Origin: JAFDXJ01 sp038257845 | GTDB lineage: Bacteria > Bacteroidota > Bacteroidia > Chitinophagales > Chitinophagaceae | Assembly (NCBI GenBank): GCA_038257845.1 | Contig: JBBSQL010000009.1 | Coordinates: 1 to 64,000 of the forward strand | Reading direction: 5' to 3' | DNA: 64,000 nucleotides | Shown here: one piece after another, positions 41,633-50,199 of the stretch | How positions within the stretch are numbered: the first letter of the stretch is position 1 | Layout of the letters: each line of letters opens with the position of its first letter | The notes under the pieces: generated by a model | Told to the model about the DNA's origin: nothing | Seen by the model: only the letters and a program-made list of their open reading frames with translations | Database searches by the model: none | Program-made: the position numbers and the translations under genes

Positions 41633-43099
41633 TTACTTGCTACTTTTCAATTTTTGAATTTGATTTTTGGCATGACTATTTTGCGGATTTAATTTCAATG
41701 ATTCTTCATAGTTTTTAATGGCCAGTTCTGTATCTCCGAGTTCCGCGTAAGTTTCTCCAAGACTATCAAAAGCATTCGCACTGGTAGGATTGAAGTAAAC
41801 ATTTAATTTAAATATTTCTAACGCATCGGTTATTTTATTTTGCTTAATAAGTGTATAGCCCCAACTATTTACATCTGCTTCCGGCAAATCAAAACCGCTG
41901 TTTATTTTTTTTATATTTTCAAATCCCTTAACCGCATTTTTATAACCTGATTTTTCTAATTCATTCCGAAGCAATTTAATGGAAGTGGAGAGACCAAAAC
42001 CATTGGATGCTTTCATGGCGGGAATATAGAATCCTGCAAGCTCATCAATAAATGCATCGGGTGTGGCTCCTAATAAATTTGACAAAACAATAATGGAAAG
42101 ATTGTCATTTAGATAAACGAAAACACCATTGCGGCCCCCACCTACTGGCGCTGCGGCAGGATGCTCTTCTCTTGTAATGATTGGCCAGCCTGCGGCATAG
42201 CCATTTAAGAGTTTCGTAAAACCACCAGTTTTTCCATTGTTTAATATTGCCGGTGTCCAAAGAGCTGTCATGCTTTCTTTTTCTTTTAAAAATTGATTGC
42301 TTTGCAAAGCAATAATCCACCTGGCCATTTCGGTTGCAGTTGAACTCATACCGGCTGCTGTTTGCAACGGATAATCAAAAGAAAAAAACGTATTATTAAG
42401 TTTGCCTTTCCGGTACTGGTATTGTTGTGCAGCATGCATTATCACATCTTTGGTAGCGCCAAATCCAGCCCTGATTGTATTGGGCATATTTGCTTTTTGC
42501 AACTGTTCTTTTGTAATAAATTCTGTAAAAGGCATACCACTAAGTGTATCAATAATCCTTCCCAGTAATAAATAATTCGTTTGATTATAACTAAATTTTT
42601 CACCGGGTTTAAAATCCATAGGAAGCTTTTGTATTTGTTGCCAGGATGCTTGCAGGCCTAAGGGTGATATTAAAACTGCTTCTTCTTCATCTACAATATC
42701 CGGAATCCCGGAAGTATGCGACAATAATTGTTGTATGGTAACCGGCCTCCAGTTCTCTGGTAAATTATCCAGGTAAGAAGATACTGGTGCCGAAAGATTT
42801 AATTTTCCAGTTTCTACAAGTTGCATAATAGCAATTCCCGTAAATGCTTTTGTAATTGAATTAATAGTAAAAAGCGTACGGCTATCCACCGGAATGGAAT
42901 CCTGAACATTGGACAATCCGTAATTGCCTGTTTTTATGATTTTTCCGTTTTGAACGATCGCCACTTGTAAACCGGGAATTCCTCTTTTTTGCATTTCATT
43001 TTTTAAAAAAATATCTATGCTGTCCGTTTGAGCATTCATCTCTTGTACAAATAACATCCCAAATAAAAAACAAACGACTGTACTTATTTTAAATCTCAT
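41633..43099 (-). CDS. Serine hydrolase (beta-lactamase class C-like) with TPR tail
   Basis: This 488-residue exported protein (signal to about residue 24) has the SxxK motif SITK with Ser81 and Lys84. The second motif is YNQ in FSYNQTNYLLLG, where the usual YxN reads with Gln. A Gly-rich VGGGRNG segment is the third. TPR repeats follow at the C-terminus (DSLGETYAELGDTELAIKNYEESLKLNP). It is probably a periplasmic peptidase or esterase of PF00144, not a resistance enzyme. Repeat C lies just past its stop. Confidence 0.87.
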   Translation of the reverse strand: MRFKISTVVCFLFGMLFVQEMNAQTDSIDIFLKNEMQKRGIPGLQVAIVQNGKIIKTGNYGLSNVQDSIPVDSRTLFTINSITKAFTGIAIMQLVETGKLNLSAPVSSYLDNLPENWRPVTIQQLLSHTSGIPDIVDEEEAVLISPLGLQASWQQIQKLPMDFKPGEKFSYNQTNYLLLGRIIDTLSGMPFTEFITKEQLQKANMPNTIRAGFGATKDVIMHAAQQYQYRKGKLNNTFFSFDYPLQTAAGMSSTATEMARWIIALQSNQFLKEKESMTALWTPAILNNGKTGGFTKLLNGYAAGWPIITREEHPAAAPVGGGRNGVFVYLNDNLSIIVLSNLLGATPDAFIDELAGFYIPAMKASNGFGLSTSIKLLRNELEKSGYKNAVKGFENIKKINSGFDLPEADVNSWGYTLIKQNKITDALEIFKLNVYFNPTSANAFDSLGETYAELGDTELAIKNYEESLKLNPQNSHAKNQIQKLKSSK

Positions 43100-43282
43100 A
43101 TTTTTCTTTTTTTTTCTTCAAACGGGGAGGTAACAAGAAAGTTACAAAACAAATTCGGAATAGGATTCTTTTTTGAAATATGCATGATACCACGGCTGGT
43201 TTTCTGAATTGACTGAAATGATAAATGATCGCATGTTGCGGGATGTTTTTCTCAACCGATAACTATTTGGATTTATTTTTCC

Positions 43283-43876
43283 TTAAGCACCAACAGTACC
43301 TGTCTTCACTTTTCCAGCACGCTTGTAATTGGCAATAATAACTCCGGTTGTTGTAACTATACTTTCTATTAATGTAAATGCTGACGGAATCGGCCCGTCG
43401 TTCAACAATTTTTTTCCTTTACCAAGAGTCAACGGGTGAATGAGAAGCCAGAGTTCATCCACTAAATCATTCTTTAGTAGCAACTGAATGAGTTCACCAC
43501 TGCCCCATACCTGGATGTGAGCACCTTTTGAATTTTTGAACTTTTTAATACCTGCCAGGCTTTTGAGGAAAACTGAGTTTTTCCAATCAGATTTTTTCCT
43601 GGTTTTAGACATAATGTATTTGGTGCCATCATTGATGGCTGGCCAAAAGTCTGCATGCGCAGGCCAGTAGTCTTCCCAAATCTCAAATGTTTTTCTGCCC
43701 AGAAGATAATCTGCAGGTTGCATTAGTTTTTTCATGATCTTACCAGCAACTTCGTCACCATACGTTGCCGTCCAACCACCATATTTGAAACCGCCTGATG
43801 TATCTTCTCCAGGCCCACCGGGGGCTTGCATTACACCATCTAATGTGATCATTGATAAGACGATTATTTTTCTCAT
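43283..43876 (-). CDS. Dihydrofolate reductase-family (RibD C-terminal-like) protein
   Basis: A 197-residue single-domain protein: IIVLSMITLDGVMQAPGG, ADYLLGRKTFEIWEDYWP, YIMSKTRKK, HIQVWGSGELIQLLLKNDLVDEL and LTLGKGKKLLNDG are the family blocks of YyaP/RibD_C reductases. They use NADPH, but the substrate of stand-alone members is rarely known. It is one gene of the minus-strand array of unrelated small genes; no operon partner is evident. Confidence 0.85.
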   Translation of the reverse strand: MRKIIVLSMITLDGVMQAPGGPGEDTSGGFKYGGWTATYGDEVAGKIMKKLMQPADYLLGRKTFEIWEDYWPAHADFWPAINDGTKYIMSKTRKKSDWKNSVFLKSLAGIKKFKNSKGAHIQVWGSGELIQLLLKNDLVDELWLLIHPLTLGKGKKLLNDGPIPSAFTLIESIVTTTGVIIANYKRAGKVKTGTVGA

Positions 43877-43887
43877 AATATTTATTT

Positions 43888-44103
43888 TTATTTATTTATT
43901 TCAAAACTTTGTATTGATAATTTTCTTTGATGAGCAGTTGAATTATTTTTTGGATCAAATATTTTCCCCGGTATCCTTAAAATTTTGTCGCAATTATTCA
44001 AGTCAAAATTTATTTTGTGTTTGGGAAACAGTTGAACAAGTTTAAGGAGAAGCATTTTTGCTTCTCCTTTTCTTTGCACATTTGTTTTGAATATTTCAAT
44101 CAT
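43888..44103 (-). CDS. Small conserved protein with probable frameshifted C-terminus
   Basis: From the ATG at 44103 the product begins MIEIFKTNVQRKGEAKMLLL, followed by FPKHKINFDLNNCDKILRIPG, which I recognise as a widespread Bacteroidota small protein. At an A6 run (T-run 43946-43951 on the given strand) the frame leads into STAHQRKLSIQSFEINK. Removing one A would instead give a hydrophobic IIQLLIKENYQYKVLK tail, as expected of the family, and stop at 43896-43898. So this is a real mutation, a sequencing error or frameshifting. An in-frame ATG at 44160 overlaps the VOC gene by 20 bp. Confidence 0.6.
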   Translation of the reverse strand: MIEIFKTNVQRKGEAKMLLLKLVQLFPKHKINFDLNNCDKILRIPGKIFDPKNNSTAHQRKLSIQSFEINK

Positions 44104-44140
44104 GCTGAATAACCAGTCCGATGTCAGCCAATTGTTATTT

Positions 44141-44593
44141 TTATTTTCCTGTTTGTCCATTATCCTTTGGGTCAAAATCAACCGTCCATTGAGTTCCAAA
44201 TTTATCGGCAAGCATACCAAAGTAAGAACCCCAGGGACTGTCAGCAATAGGCATTTCAACATTTCCATCAACTGAAAGCGCATTAAATAATTTGTCGGCT
44301 TCTTCTTTGCTTTCTGCGCTGATTGCAATGTGAAAATTATCTCCAAAAGTAAATGTGTGCCCCTCGCGTTCCAGCATTGCGTCTGCACCCATTAAAATAT
44401 TCCCTTTCCCTAATGGCAAAGCAATATGCATTATCTTATCAAGCCATGCATCAGGCATTTTATGTTCGCCAGATGGGGGCAGGTCTTTATAATGAACCAC
44501 CCGAATGAATTCTCCGCCAAATACGGATTTGTAAAAATTAAATGCTTCTTTGGTGTTACCGGGGAAGTGTAAATACGGATTGAATGTTGCCAT
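44141..44593 (-). CDS. VOC-family (PhnB-like glyoxalase/bleomycin resistance fold) protein
   Basis: A 150-residue VOC protein: FNPYLHFPGNTKEAFNFYKSVFGGEF is the opening strand and helix, MHIALPLGKGNILMGAD the second paired motif, and DSPWGSYFGMLADKFGTQWTVDF the PhnB-type closing block. PhnB-like members act as small-molecule binding or modifying enzymes of unclear substrate. Its end overlaps a possible ATG of the next small gene, and this pairing is common in Bacteroidota. Confidence 0.87.
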   Translation of the reverse strand: MATFNPYLHFPGNTKEAFNFYKSVFGGEFIRVVHYKDLPPSGEHKMPDAWLDKIMHIALPLGKGNILMGADAMLEREGHTFTFGDNFHIAISAESKEEADKLFNALSVDGNVEMPIADSPWGSYFGMLADKFGTQWTVDFDPKDNGQTGK

Positions 44594-44679
44594 GATTTTG
44601 TTTTTTTTGTTTATAAAAATTTTTATTTTTTGGAAAAAAATATAGCTTATTTTTTAATAGGATATTTTGAAAACGAAAA

Positions 44680-45195
44680 TTATTTTTGAGATAAAGTTGC
44701 CAACAGATTTTCCAGGTTGCTCAACGACATTTTCATTCCTTTTGTGAAGCCATCAAGTATTCTTTCTAATCTTTCCAATGATTCATTGTAAATAACGATG
44801 TTCACTATTGTTGTTCCGTTTTGTTCGCTGAAAGTATAATCCCATTCAGAGCCGGGCAATTCCGGATTTTCATCTTTATCTGCAAAAGCATTATACATTT
44901 TAAAGTTGGTTTTCGGAGTAATGGAAGTGTATTCCTGGATTCCCCAATGTTCTTGTCCTTCAGGACTTACCATTGCATAAAATCTTTTGCCGCCAACTTT
45001 GAAATCCATGTACTTGGTTTTACATGTCATGGGCTTAGGTGCCACCCATTGATCAAGAATTTCTTGTTTGGTAAAAGCATCCCATACCAGTGACAGTTCT
45101 GCATCGAATTCCCTGGTTATTGTTACCGTTTTTGTGGCTTTGTCAACGGTAAAATCAAATAGTCTACCGGATCCTGCGGGCAAATTGTTTGTCAT
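44680..45195 (-). CDS. AHSA1/SRPBCC-domain protein
   Basis: A 171-residue SRPBCC-fold protein: TITREFDAELSLVWDAFTKQEILDQWVAPKP is the classic AHSA1 beginning, and GGKRFYAMVSPEGQEHWGIQEY plus the amphipathic C-terminal helix ILDGFTKGMKMSLSNLENLL complete it. Ligand unknown. Its ATG overlaps the stop of the ArsR gene by 4 bp, so the two are an operon. ArsR-AHSA1 pairs are common in Bacteroidota. Confidence 0.88.
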   Translation of the reverse strand: MTNNLPAGSGRLFDFTVDKATKTVTITREFDAELSLVWDAFTKQEILDQWVAPKPMTCKTKYMDFKVGGKRFYAMVSPEGQEHWGIQEYTSITPKTNFKMYNAFADKDENPELPGSEWDYTFSEQNGTTIVNIVIYNESLERLERILDGFTKGMKMSLSNLENLLATLSQK

Positions 45196-45512
45196 TTTTT
45201 CTGTTTTTTAATTGTTGATAATACTTGGTCAAGTTGATTAAAACGGGCTTCCCAAATTTTTCTGAATTGGTTTAACCATTTATCAATTTCTTTCATTTTT
45301 GCAATTTCAAGTGAGTAATAAATTTCCCTGCCTTGTTGTTCCTGTTTCACCAGTTTACATTCTGTCAAAATGCGAAGGTGTTTAGAAACAGATTGCCTGG
45401 TCGTATTGAAATTTTCGGCAATGGCGTTCGGAGTCATTGCCTGTAATGCTATTAAGGTGATGATAGCCCGCCTTGTCGGGTCGGCTATTGCCTGGAAAAT
45501 ATCTCTTCTCAT
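45192..45512 (-). CDS. ArsR-family winged-helix regulator
   Basis: From MRRDIFQAIADPTRRAIITL the protein is 106 residues; helix-turn-helix NAIAENFNTTRQSVSKHLRIL and wing QQGREIYYSL follow the ArsR plan. No CxC metal site is visible, so it is probably not metal-responsive. The frame stays open to 45563, but the internal ATG at 45512 gives the usual ArsR start. It overlaps the AHSA1 gene by 4 bp and probably represses both. Confidence 0.88.
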   Translation of the reverse strand: MRRDIFQAIADPTRRAIITLIALQAMTPNAIAENFNTTRQSVSKHLRILTECKLVKQEQQGREIYYSLEIAKMKEIDKWLNQFRKIWEARFNQLDQVLSTIKKQKK

Positions 45513-45639
45513 ATTGTTTACATTTATATTTAAGAAGTCAATCGGTTGCAAATATATGTGCAACTTTTCGGTTTCGCAAAATTTATTTTTTTATTTTTTC
45601 AAAATATTGAAAAATCAATTGAATTTGCCGATATGGCGA

Positions 45640-45740
45640 CTAACCTTTTTACAATAACCACAAAGACCATAGCCTGGCTTTGTGCCTGCATTTGAAAATC
45701 CTCAAATGCACTTATTGGCGGTTCGTTTTTTATTTACGTT
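45640..45740. repeat. Structured intergenic element with nested inverted repeats
   Basis: CACAAAG (near 45660) pairs with CTTTGTG (near 45680), and TGCATTTGA with TCAAATGCA (about 45690-45712). Flanking CCGATATGGCGACTAACC and TTATTGGCGGTTCG are partly complementary. This fold-back layout around short core sequences recalls attC-like recombination sites, but no integrase is seen. The call is structural only. Confidence 0.45.
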
Positions 45741-46220
45741 TTATTTGAGCTTATAAATAAATTCTTCTATCTCTGTTTGTCGCGCATTTGCAAAACCTTT
45801 GTCCGTGCCGATTTTTACAAAACCACATTTTTCTAAAACTTTCTGCGAACCTACATTGTCAAATGCAACTCTTCCAAAAATAGGCCTTGAATTTTCAATA
45901 GTGAGAAGCTTTTTGAGTGCTGTTGTTGCAATTCCCTTTCCCCAAAAGTTTCTGTCTAACCAATAAGTAATTTCAGCATCACCTTCTATTTCAAATTTCG
46001 CAATGCTGCCTGCGATAGTTTCATCAACCAAAATGGTTTGCATATTTATTGTGGGGTCATTCATATGTTTTGTATATTTTTCAAGATATGCTTCTTTGTC
46101 GGTAGGATCTTTTGAAGTAAATGCAGCTAAATAATTAGCCTCTTTATCCAATTGAAATTGAAAGAAAAGTTCTAAGTCGGGTTTTTCTGTTTGCCTAAGT
46201 TTTAATTGTATATTCTGCAT
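45741..46220 (-). CDS. GNAT acetyltransferase (RimJ/RimL-like)
   Basis: A 159-residue acetyltransferase. IQLKLRQTEKPDLELFFQFQ opens the fold; TYWLDRNFWGKGIATTALKKLL contains the acetyl-CoA loop xxWGKGIA; RVAFDNVGSQKVLEKCGFVKIG is the closing motif typical of RimJ/RimL-type enzymes. Unlike the GNAT-like proteins at 17-20 kb, this one keeps the canonical CoA-binding loop. Substrate unknown. It stands as a single unit in the minus-strand array. Confidence 0.88.
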   Translation of the reverse strand: MQNIQLKLRQTEKPDLELFFQFQLDKEANYLAAFTSKDPTDKEAYLEKYTKHMNDPTINMQTILVDETIAGSIAKFEIEGDAEITYWLDRNFWGKGIATTALKKLLTIENSRPIFGRVAFDNVGSQKVLEKCGFVKIGTDKGFANARQTEIEEFIYKLK

Positions 46221-46382
46221 TGTAATATTTCGGTAACCAAATTTATAAATGATTGTTCATTGTTATTTTTATTGCTCAATAGTGTTGCATCAGATAAAGT
46301 AATCTGCGAAACTTGCACTCATGCTGCTTGTTAGCAGGTTTGCCCTGCTTTTGGATATTGCTTGTAGCCTGCATGTGGTCCT

Positions 46383-46823
46383 TCATTTTATAGCTGTTAC
46401 TAAAATTGAAACTGTCAAAATACCAAGAAGGAGAAATGCAATGGTTCTTATCCAATTGGTTGAAAGCAGCAGTTTAATCTTTGCTTCGTCATATCCTTTG
46501 TTTGCCATATCTGAATGTAGTTTTCGTTGCCATTTGAATGTTGAAATAAATGCGATGATGTTTAAAGTAAGAGAGGCTATAGCAAAATTGGTTGTCATGA
46601 AAGCGGGGCGGATAAACATTAAAATGATACTTAAAATAAGCATCAAAATACCGGGTAAAACAGCCGGAATAAACGCTGCCTTATTATTTGCATTCATGTA
46701 AGTTTTGAAATTCTCTTTGCCTACAAACGGGTAAATGCCATAATGTTGTATTTGCAAACTCATCATGTTGCCTGCATTGTATGCAGCAAGAAATGTATAA
46801 ACCCCGTAAATGATTAATTCCAT
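46383..46823 (-). CDS. DUF1772-like four-helix membrane protein
   Basis: This 146-residue protein has four predicted membrane helices (about 1-22, 50-72, 78-95, 125-145). The segments YNAGNMMSLQIQHYGIYPFVG and KWQRKLHSDMANKGYDEAKIKLLLSTNWIRT resemble DUF1772 (anthrone-oxygenase-like) proteins. It directly follows the NmrA-like gene, whose stop codon abuts its start codon (46824/46823), so the two form an operon. Confidence 0.72.
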   Translation of the reverse strand: MELIIYGVYTFLAAYNAGNMMSLQIQHYGIYPFVGKENFKTYMNANNKAAFIPAVLPGILMLILSIILMFIRPAFMTTNFAIASLTLNIIAFISTFKWQRKLHSDMANKGYDEAKIKLLLSTNWIRTIAFLLLGILTVSILVTAIK

Positions 46824-47699
46824 TTAAGTTTTTTGAAATGATGATTTAAAATTCATTTCTATCCAGCTTTTAAGGCTTAGCTGGTTTGGAAATTCTTTTC
46901 TGGTTAACGCCACATTTTCCATTTGAAAAACGCTTTTTTCATTCATCCACTTAAACATTTTATATAGGCCATTGCCCAGGAATAATCTGGTAATAAGTAC
47001 GGGTAGTTTTTGATATATAATTTTTTTGTTCAGTACATCAGAAAAGAAATCAGCTACTTCCTGGGTGCTCAATTGTTCTGTTGCCAAAGGAATGGTTTTA
47101 CCCAAATAGGTATCGGTATTTTGAAATATTTTCGCAGCAGCTTTCCCGATATCTTCTGCCGCCAAATATTGTTGTACTGTTTCCCTGTTAATGGGTTGTA
47201 CCAACTTTCCTTTTAGTATTTCTTTTTTTACCTGCGGTATTAAAAAATTTTCATACAATGAAGTAGGTCTGATAATGGTAAATGGTAACCCTATTTGTTT
47301 AATATAATTTTCAACTTTGAATTTGCTATCCATATGAGGAACACCGGTATTTTGGTCAGCCCCAAAAACGGAAGAGTACAAAAAATGATTTACGCCATAC
47401 TCTTTTCCCAGTGTTGCTAATGAAATACCCTGGCTTATTTCTTTTTCAACACCGTTTTCAAAACTTTGAACACTAAATATTCCATATACATCTTTCAAAT
47501 GTCGCTGAAAAGTATCCGCATTGTTTAAGTCACCATTTATTAACTCAATGTTTAGCTTTTTTAGATTTTGTGTTTTAGGTGAATTTGTATTTCTGGTAAG
47601 CACTTTTACAGTAAAACCTTGCTGCAATAAATTTCTTGCAACCGCACCTCCCTGATTGCCGGTTCCACCTGTTACAAATATTATTTTGTTATTTGTCAA
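46824..47699 (-). CDS. NmrA-like NAD(P)-binding protein
   Basis: A 291-residue atypical SDR. IIFVTGGTGNQGGAVARNLLQQG is the nucleotide-binding motif with NQGG typical of NmrA/HSCARG proteins; VKVLTRNT follows, then YGIFSVQSFENG and FLYSSVFGADQNTGVPHMDSKFKVE. Members act as redox sensors or reductases, often of quinones. It is preceded by promoter module E and co-transcribed with the DUF1772-like gene. Confidence 0.87.
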   Translation of the reverse strand: MTNNKIIFVTGGTGNQGGAVARNLLQQGFTVKVLTRNTNSPKTQNLKKLNIELINGDLNNADTFQRHLKDVYGIFSVQSFENGVEKEISQGISLATLGKEYGVNHFLYSSVFGADQNTGVPHMDSKFKVENYIKQIGLPFTIIRPTSLYENFLIPQVKKEILKGKLVQPINRETVQQYLAAEDIGKAAAKIFQNTDTYLGKTIPLATEQLSTQEVADFFSDVLNKKIIYQKLPVLITRLFLGNGLYKMFKWMNEKSVFQMENVALTRKEFPNQLSLKSWIEMNFKSSFQKT

Positions 47700-48096
47700 A
47701 ACGCTTTCATTTTCTTATAACGAATTTTGCCTGTCAGCATTGCAGGCAACAGCATTGCTTCGGCTAAAATACGCTACATTTTTTATGTAACAATTTTTTT
47801 TCTACAAATTGACTTTTAAATATTTATGTAAAAATGCATTGTTTCAATCATATAGCACAAATACAAACCCGGGTACATTCTCGGTTCTGAAAAAGCGCTA
47901 ACCAATTCGCAAATTAATATGCGTTTTATTTTTTTAATAGAAGTATATTTCGCACGCAACTTTAATATAAAATCAAAAGCACATCACTTGTTTCAGAATT
48001 GCCTTACATAGAGTTGCATATTGGAATTGCTAAACCGAATTGAGAAGTATTAGTATTTCCATGGAAATAAAAGAATTTTTTTACCTAAAAAATAAT
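47700..48096. other. 397-bp gene-free stretch upstream of the NmrA-like gene
   Basis: It contains promoter module E, preceded by TTATAACGAATTTTGCCTGTCAGC and a GCCTGTC...GCAGGC fold-back, and then AT-rich sequence up to the DUF4386 stop. No gene was found. Confidence 0.55.
47764..47793 (-). promoter_or_regulatory. Shared promoter module, copy E
   Basis: On the minus strand TTG, 19 bp (TTACATAAAAAATGTAGCG), then TATTTTAG. It is the most distant copy of the module and lies 65 bp upstream of the NmrA-like start. Confidence 0.6.
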
Positions 48097-48801
48097 TCAT
48101 GCAATCACTTTCATTTGCTGATATTCCTTTGCTCCCATAATCAGCAACCACAAGCAAGTGCCTATTTCTCCAATGCTGGCCGGCAAAATTATATAATTGG
48201 AAATCGCAGTTTCATTATATGCGGGAAAAAGAAAGCCACCAAAGAAATCTATCAAATAACCAAAGCAACCGAGCATTAGAAAGATACCTAAGATCTTCGG
48301 CAGGAGTCGGGATTTGAAAATTAAATATCCAAAAGGAAAAAGCCAGAGTCCGGAAAATATCGAGATGATTTGATTGCCATTTCTATACGCATTTAAATAC
48401 AACATCACTTCTGTTTGTAATTGGACTGAATCGAATGTTGTAAGAAAATCTTTTTTACTGATCAGTGTCAATACTTGCATTTCATTTCCAAAATTGATGA
48501 AGGCGATGGGCACACTTACTACGGCAAATGCAACCATTAAAACGGCCCATGTTTTATCAACGGGTTTGAATAATGTATATAAAACAAATGGCAATAATAA
48601 AAAAGCAATATAACAAACGAAACCCGCGGCAATGCCCAGCCTAAAAGGAATTTCATTCGCAGAAATATTTCGAAAAGTTGTTTCGGCATTATCCCATACA
48701 ATTAATTTTGACGGCACATACATTAAATAAAATATCCCGGTGAGTACTACGACGAGGTATAATAATCCCGCGAGTCTTGCAGTTTTGGCGTTTGAATTCA
48801 T
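48097..48801 (-). CDS. DUF4386 membrane protein
   Basis: This 234-residue protein has about six membrane helices and the DUF4386 opening (SNAKTARLAGLLYLVVVLTGIFYLMYVPSKL), with the characteristic LTLISK and NGNQIISIFSGLWLFPFGYLIFKS segments. It is an inner-membrane protein of unknown function, common in Bacteroidota and Actinobacteria. It lies alone on the minus strand, with no obvious partner. Confidence 0.82.
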   Translation of the reverse strand: MNSNAKTARLAGLLYLVVVLTGIFYLMYVPSKLIVWDNAETTFRNISANEIPFRLGIAAGFVCYIAFLLLPFVLYTLFKPVDKTWAVLMVAFAVVSVPIAFINFGNEMQVLTLISKKDFLTTFDSVQLQTEVMLYLNAYRNGNQIISIFSGLWLFPFGYLIFKSRLLPKILGIFLMLGCFGYLIDFFGGFLFPAYNETAISNYIILPASIGEIGTCLWLLIMGAKEYQQMKVIA

Positions 48802-48919
48802 TTTGTAGAAAAATTGATTTTTCTAAAACGTATCATGCGATGAAAGGTTACAAGTAAGATTGTTTTTGTGAAATTAAATATTCTTTTGAAAACACCTGAA
48901 TAGAAGATAAATAATAAGA

Positions 48920-50119
48920 TTAAGTATCAATATTTTCATTGTTTGGTCTCCATCTCCATGCCCGCCGAAAGCCTAAATTTTCAGCTTCTTTTACAGTTTT
49001 CACCCAAAATTCTCCTTTTGTAATATCAATCTTAGTTCTATCATATTGTTGATCAAAAGGTAAATGATAAATACGTTCATTTGTTTGAAAATTAATATTA
49101 CATTTTATACATGGATATGACTTATCCATTTTTATAGTATCAACTCTGATGCCTAAGATGGATGCAAATTCTTTTGCTGTATCAGATAGCTCTGCAGTTG
49201 TTACAAGGACTGGTGATATATTACTTTGTTTCAAAAGTTCAGGGAATATATCGAATTGAGTTTTCTGATCTTTTCTTATTCGATCTAAATAAAATTTAAT
49301 TGTTGTACCATATAATTGGGTTATATGATTTTCTCTAATAGGATATCCTTTTTCAGCACTCCAATATTTGCATTGAATTACTTTGAAATGGTTAACATTA
49401 CTACAAATTAAATCTATACCTAGATCATTTTTTAATTTCTCTATACCATGGTATTCTACACAAAACCCTAAAGTTTCATATATGTATCCAATATATCTTT
49501 CATAATCTCTCCCGATTTTCCAGGAAACTTTATCTCTTTTCCAATAGTTTTCTAATGCTCTCTGATTTCTTTCTGTTGTAGATAAATTTTCAAATTCAGA
49601 TTTTGTGATATAAAATGAAACTGGGTCTTCTTCAGTATCAACTTCCTTATAAATAGATTGAATTAATTCGTCAGAACTGAAACCTACATATTCTCTTAAC
49701 CAAGGAAATAAAGTTTCATAATATTCAATTATGTATTTGGTCATTAAAAATTCTTTTTTGAAAAGCTTTTTCTCTTTAGCAATTACTTTAATTTTTTCTG
49801 CTTGTTTATAAGCAGGTCTTGGTTTACTTTCTAAGTAATATGCAAAAATCATATCATAATTCTCATAGAAATCTGCAATTGCCGTTGCAAGCGAAGGGAA
49901 TCCTTGGGTTTTTTCTTTTACTAAAATATCTAACGATTTTTTTACAACTTTTTTATATTCAATAAAAAGATTTTTTTGCTCAAATTGTAGTTTCTCATGA
50001 GCAAAAATTACTTGTTCTTTTTGAAGTTTTTTCTCTTTTATGTTTTTAATACTTTGAAGAGTAACATTTAGAAATGACCATAAGAAAAAAATCACTATGA
50101 CTATAACCCAAAAATGCAT
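48920..50119 (-). CDS. Membrane-anchored Mrr-like restriction endonuclease
   Basis: A 399-residue protein starting with a membrane helix (WVIVIVIFFLWSFLNVTLQ, residues 4-22) and a coiled-coil region to about residue 70. A helical middle is followed by a PD-(D/E)XK nuclease domain: RDYERYIGYIYETLGF with Glu207, GIDLI with Asp236, and VIQCKYW with Gln249 and Lys251, the QxK form typical of Mrr-type enzymes. The C-terminus carries CIKC (337-340) and YHLPFDQQYDRTK...GFRRAWRW, like small Ada-type metal-binding tails. No methylase is nearby, so it may restrict modified DNA; the membrane anchor hints at attack on incoming DNA. Confidence 0.75.
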   Translation of the reverse strand: MHFWVIVIVIFFLWSFLNVTLQSIKNIKEKKLQKEQVIFAHEKLQFEQKNLFIEYKKVVKKSLDILVKEKTQGFPSLATAIADFYENYDMIFAYYLESKPRPAYKQAEKIKVIAKEKKLFKKEFLMTKYIIEYYETLFPWLREYVGFSSDELIQSIYKEVDTEEDPVSFYITKSEFENLSTTERNQRALENYWKRDKVSWKIGRDYERYIGYIYETLGFCVEYHGIEKLKNDLGIDLICSNVNHFKVIQCKYWSAEKGYPIRENHITQLYGTTIKFYLDRIRKDQKTQFDIFPELLKQSNISPVLVTTAELSDTAKEFASILGIRVDTIKMDKSYPCIKCNINFQTNERIYHLPFDQQYDRTKIDITKGEFWVKTVKEAENLGFRRAWRWRPNNENIDT

Positions 50120-50199
50120 ACAGTTTTATTAAGTTTTAGTTTAGAAATATTATATAGCGAACACAATTTACTGTTCACTTTGTATAAATCAAAATATTT

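Noticed and set aside
41633..43099. Beta-lactam resistance gene
   Set aside because: Although it has SxxK, the YxN motif reads YNQ and a TPR tail is attached; the family is mostly esterases and peptidases, so no resistance role is claimed.
44044..44069. Perfect 11-bp stem with a TTTT loop (AAGGAGAAGCA/TGCTTCTCCTT) followed by T residues, looking like a plus-strand terminator
   Set aside because: It lies inside the coding frame of the small conserved protein on the minus strand, with no plus-strand gene ending before it, so a terminator role is not supported.
43888..44388. Full 166-codon minus-strand frame starting at 44388
   Set aside because: The upstream two-thirds overlap the VOC gene in another frame and have no protein character; only the part from 44160/44103 downward is a gene.
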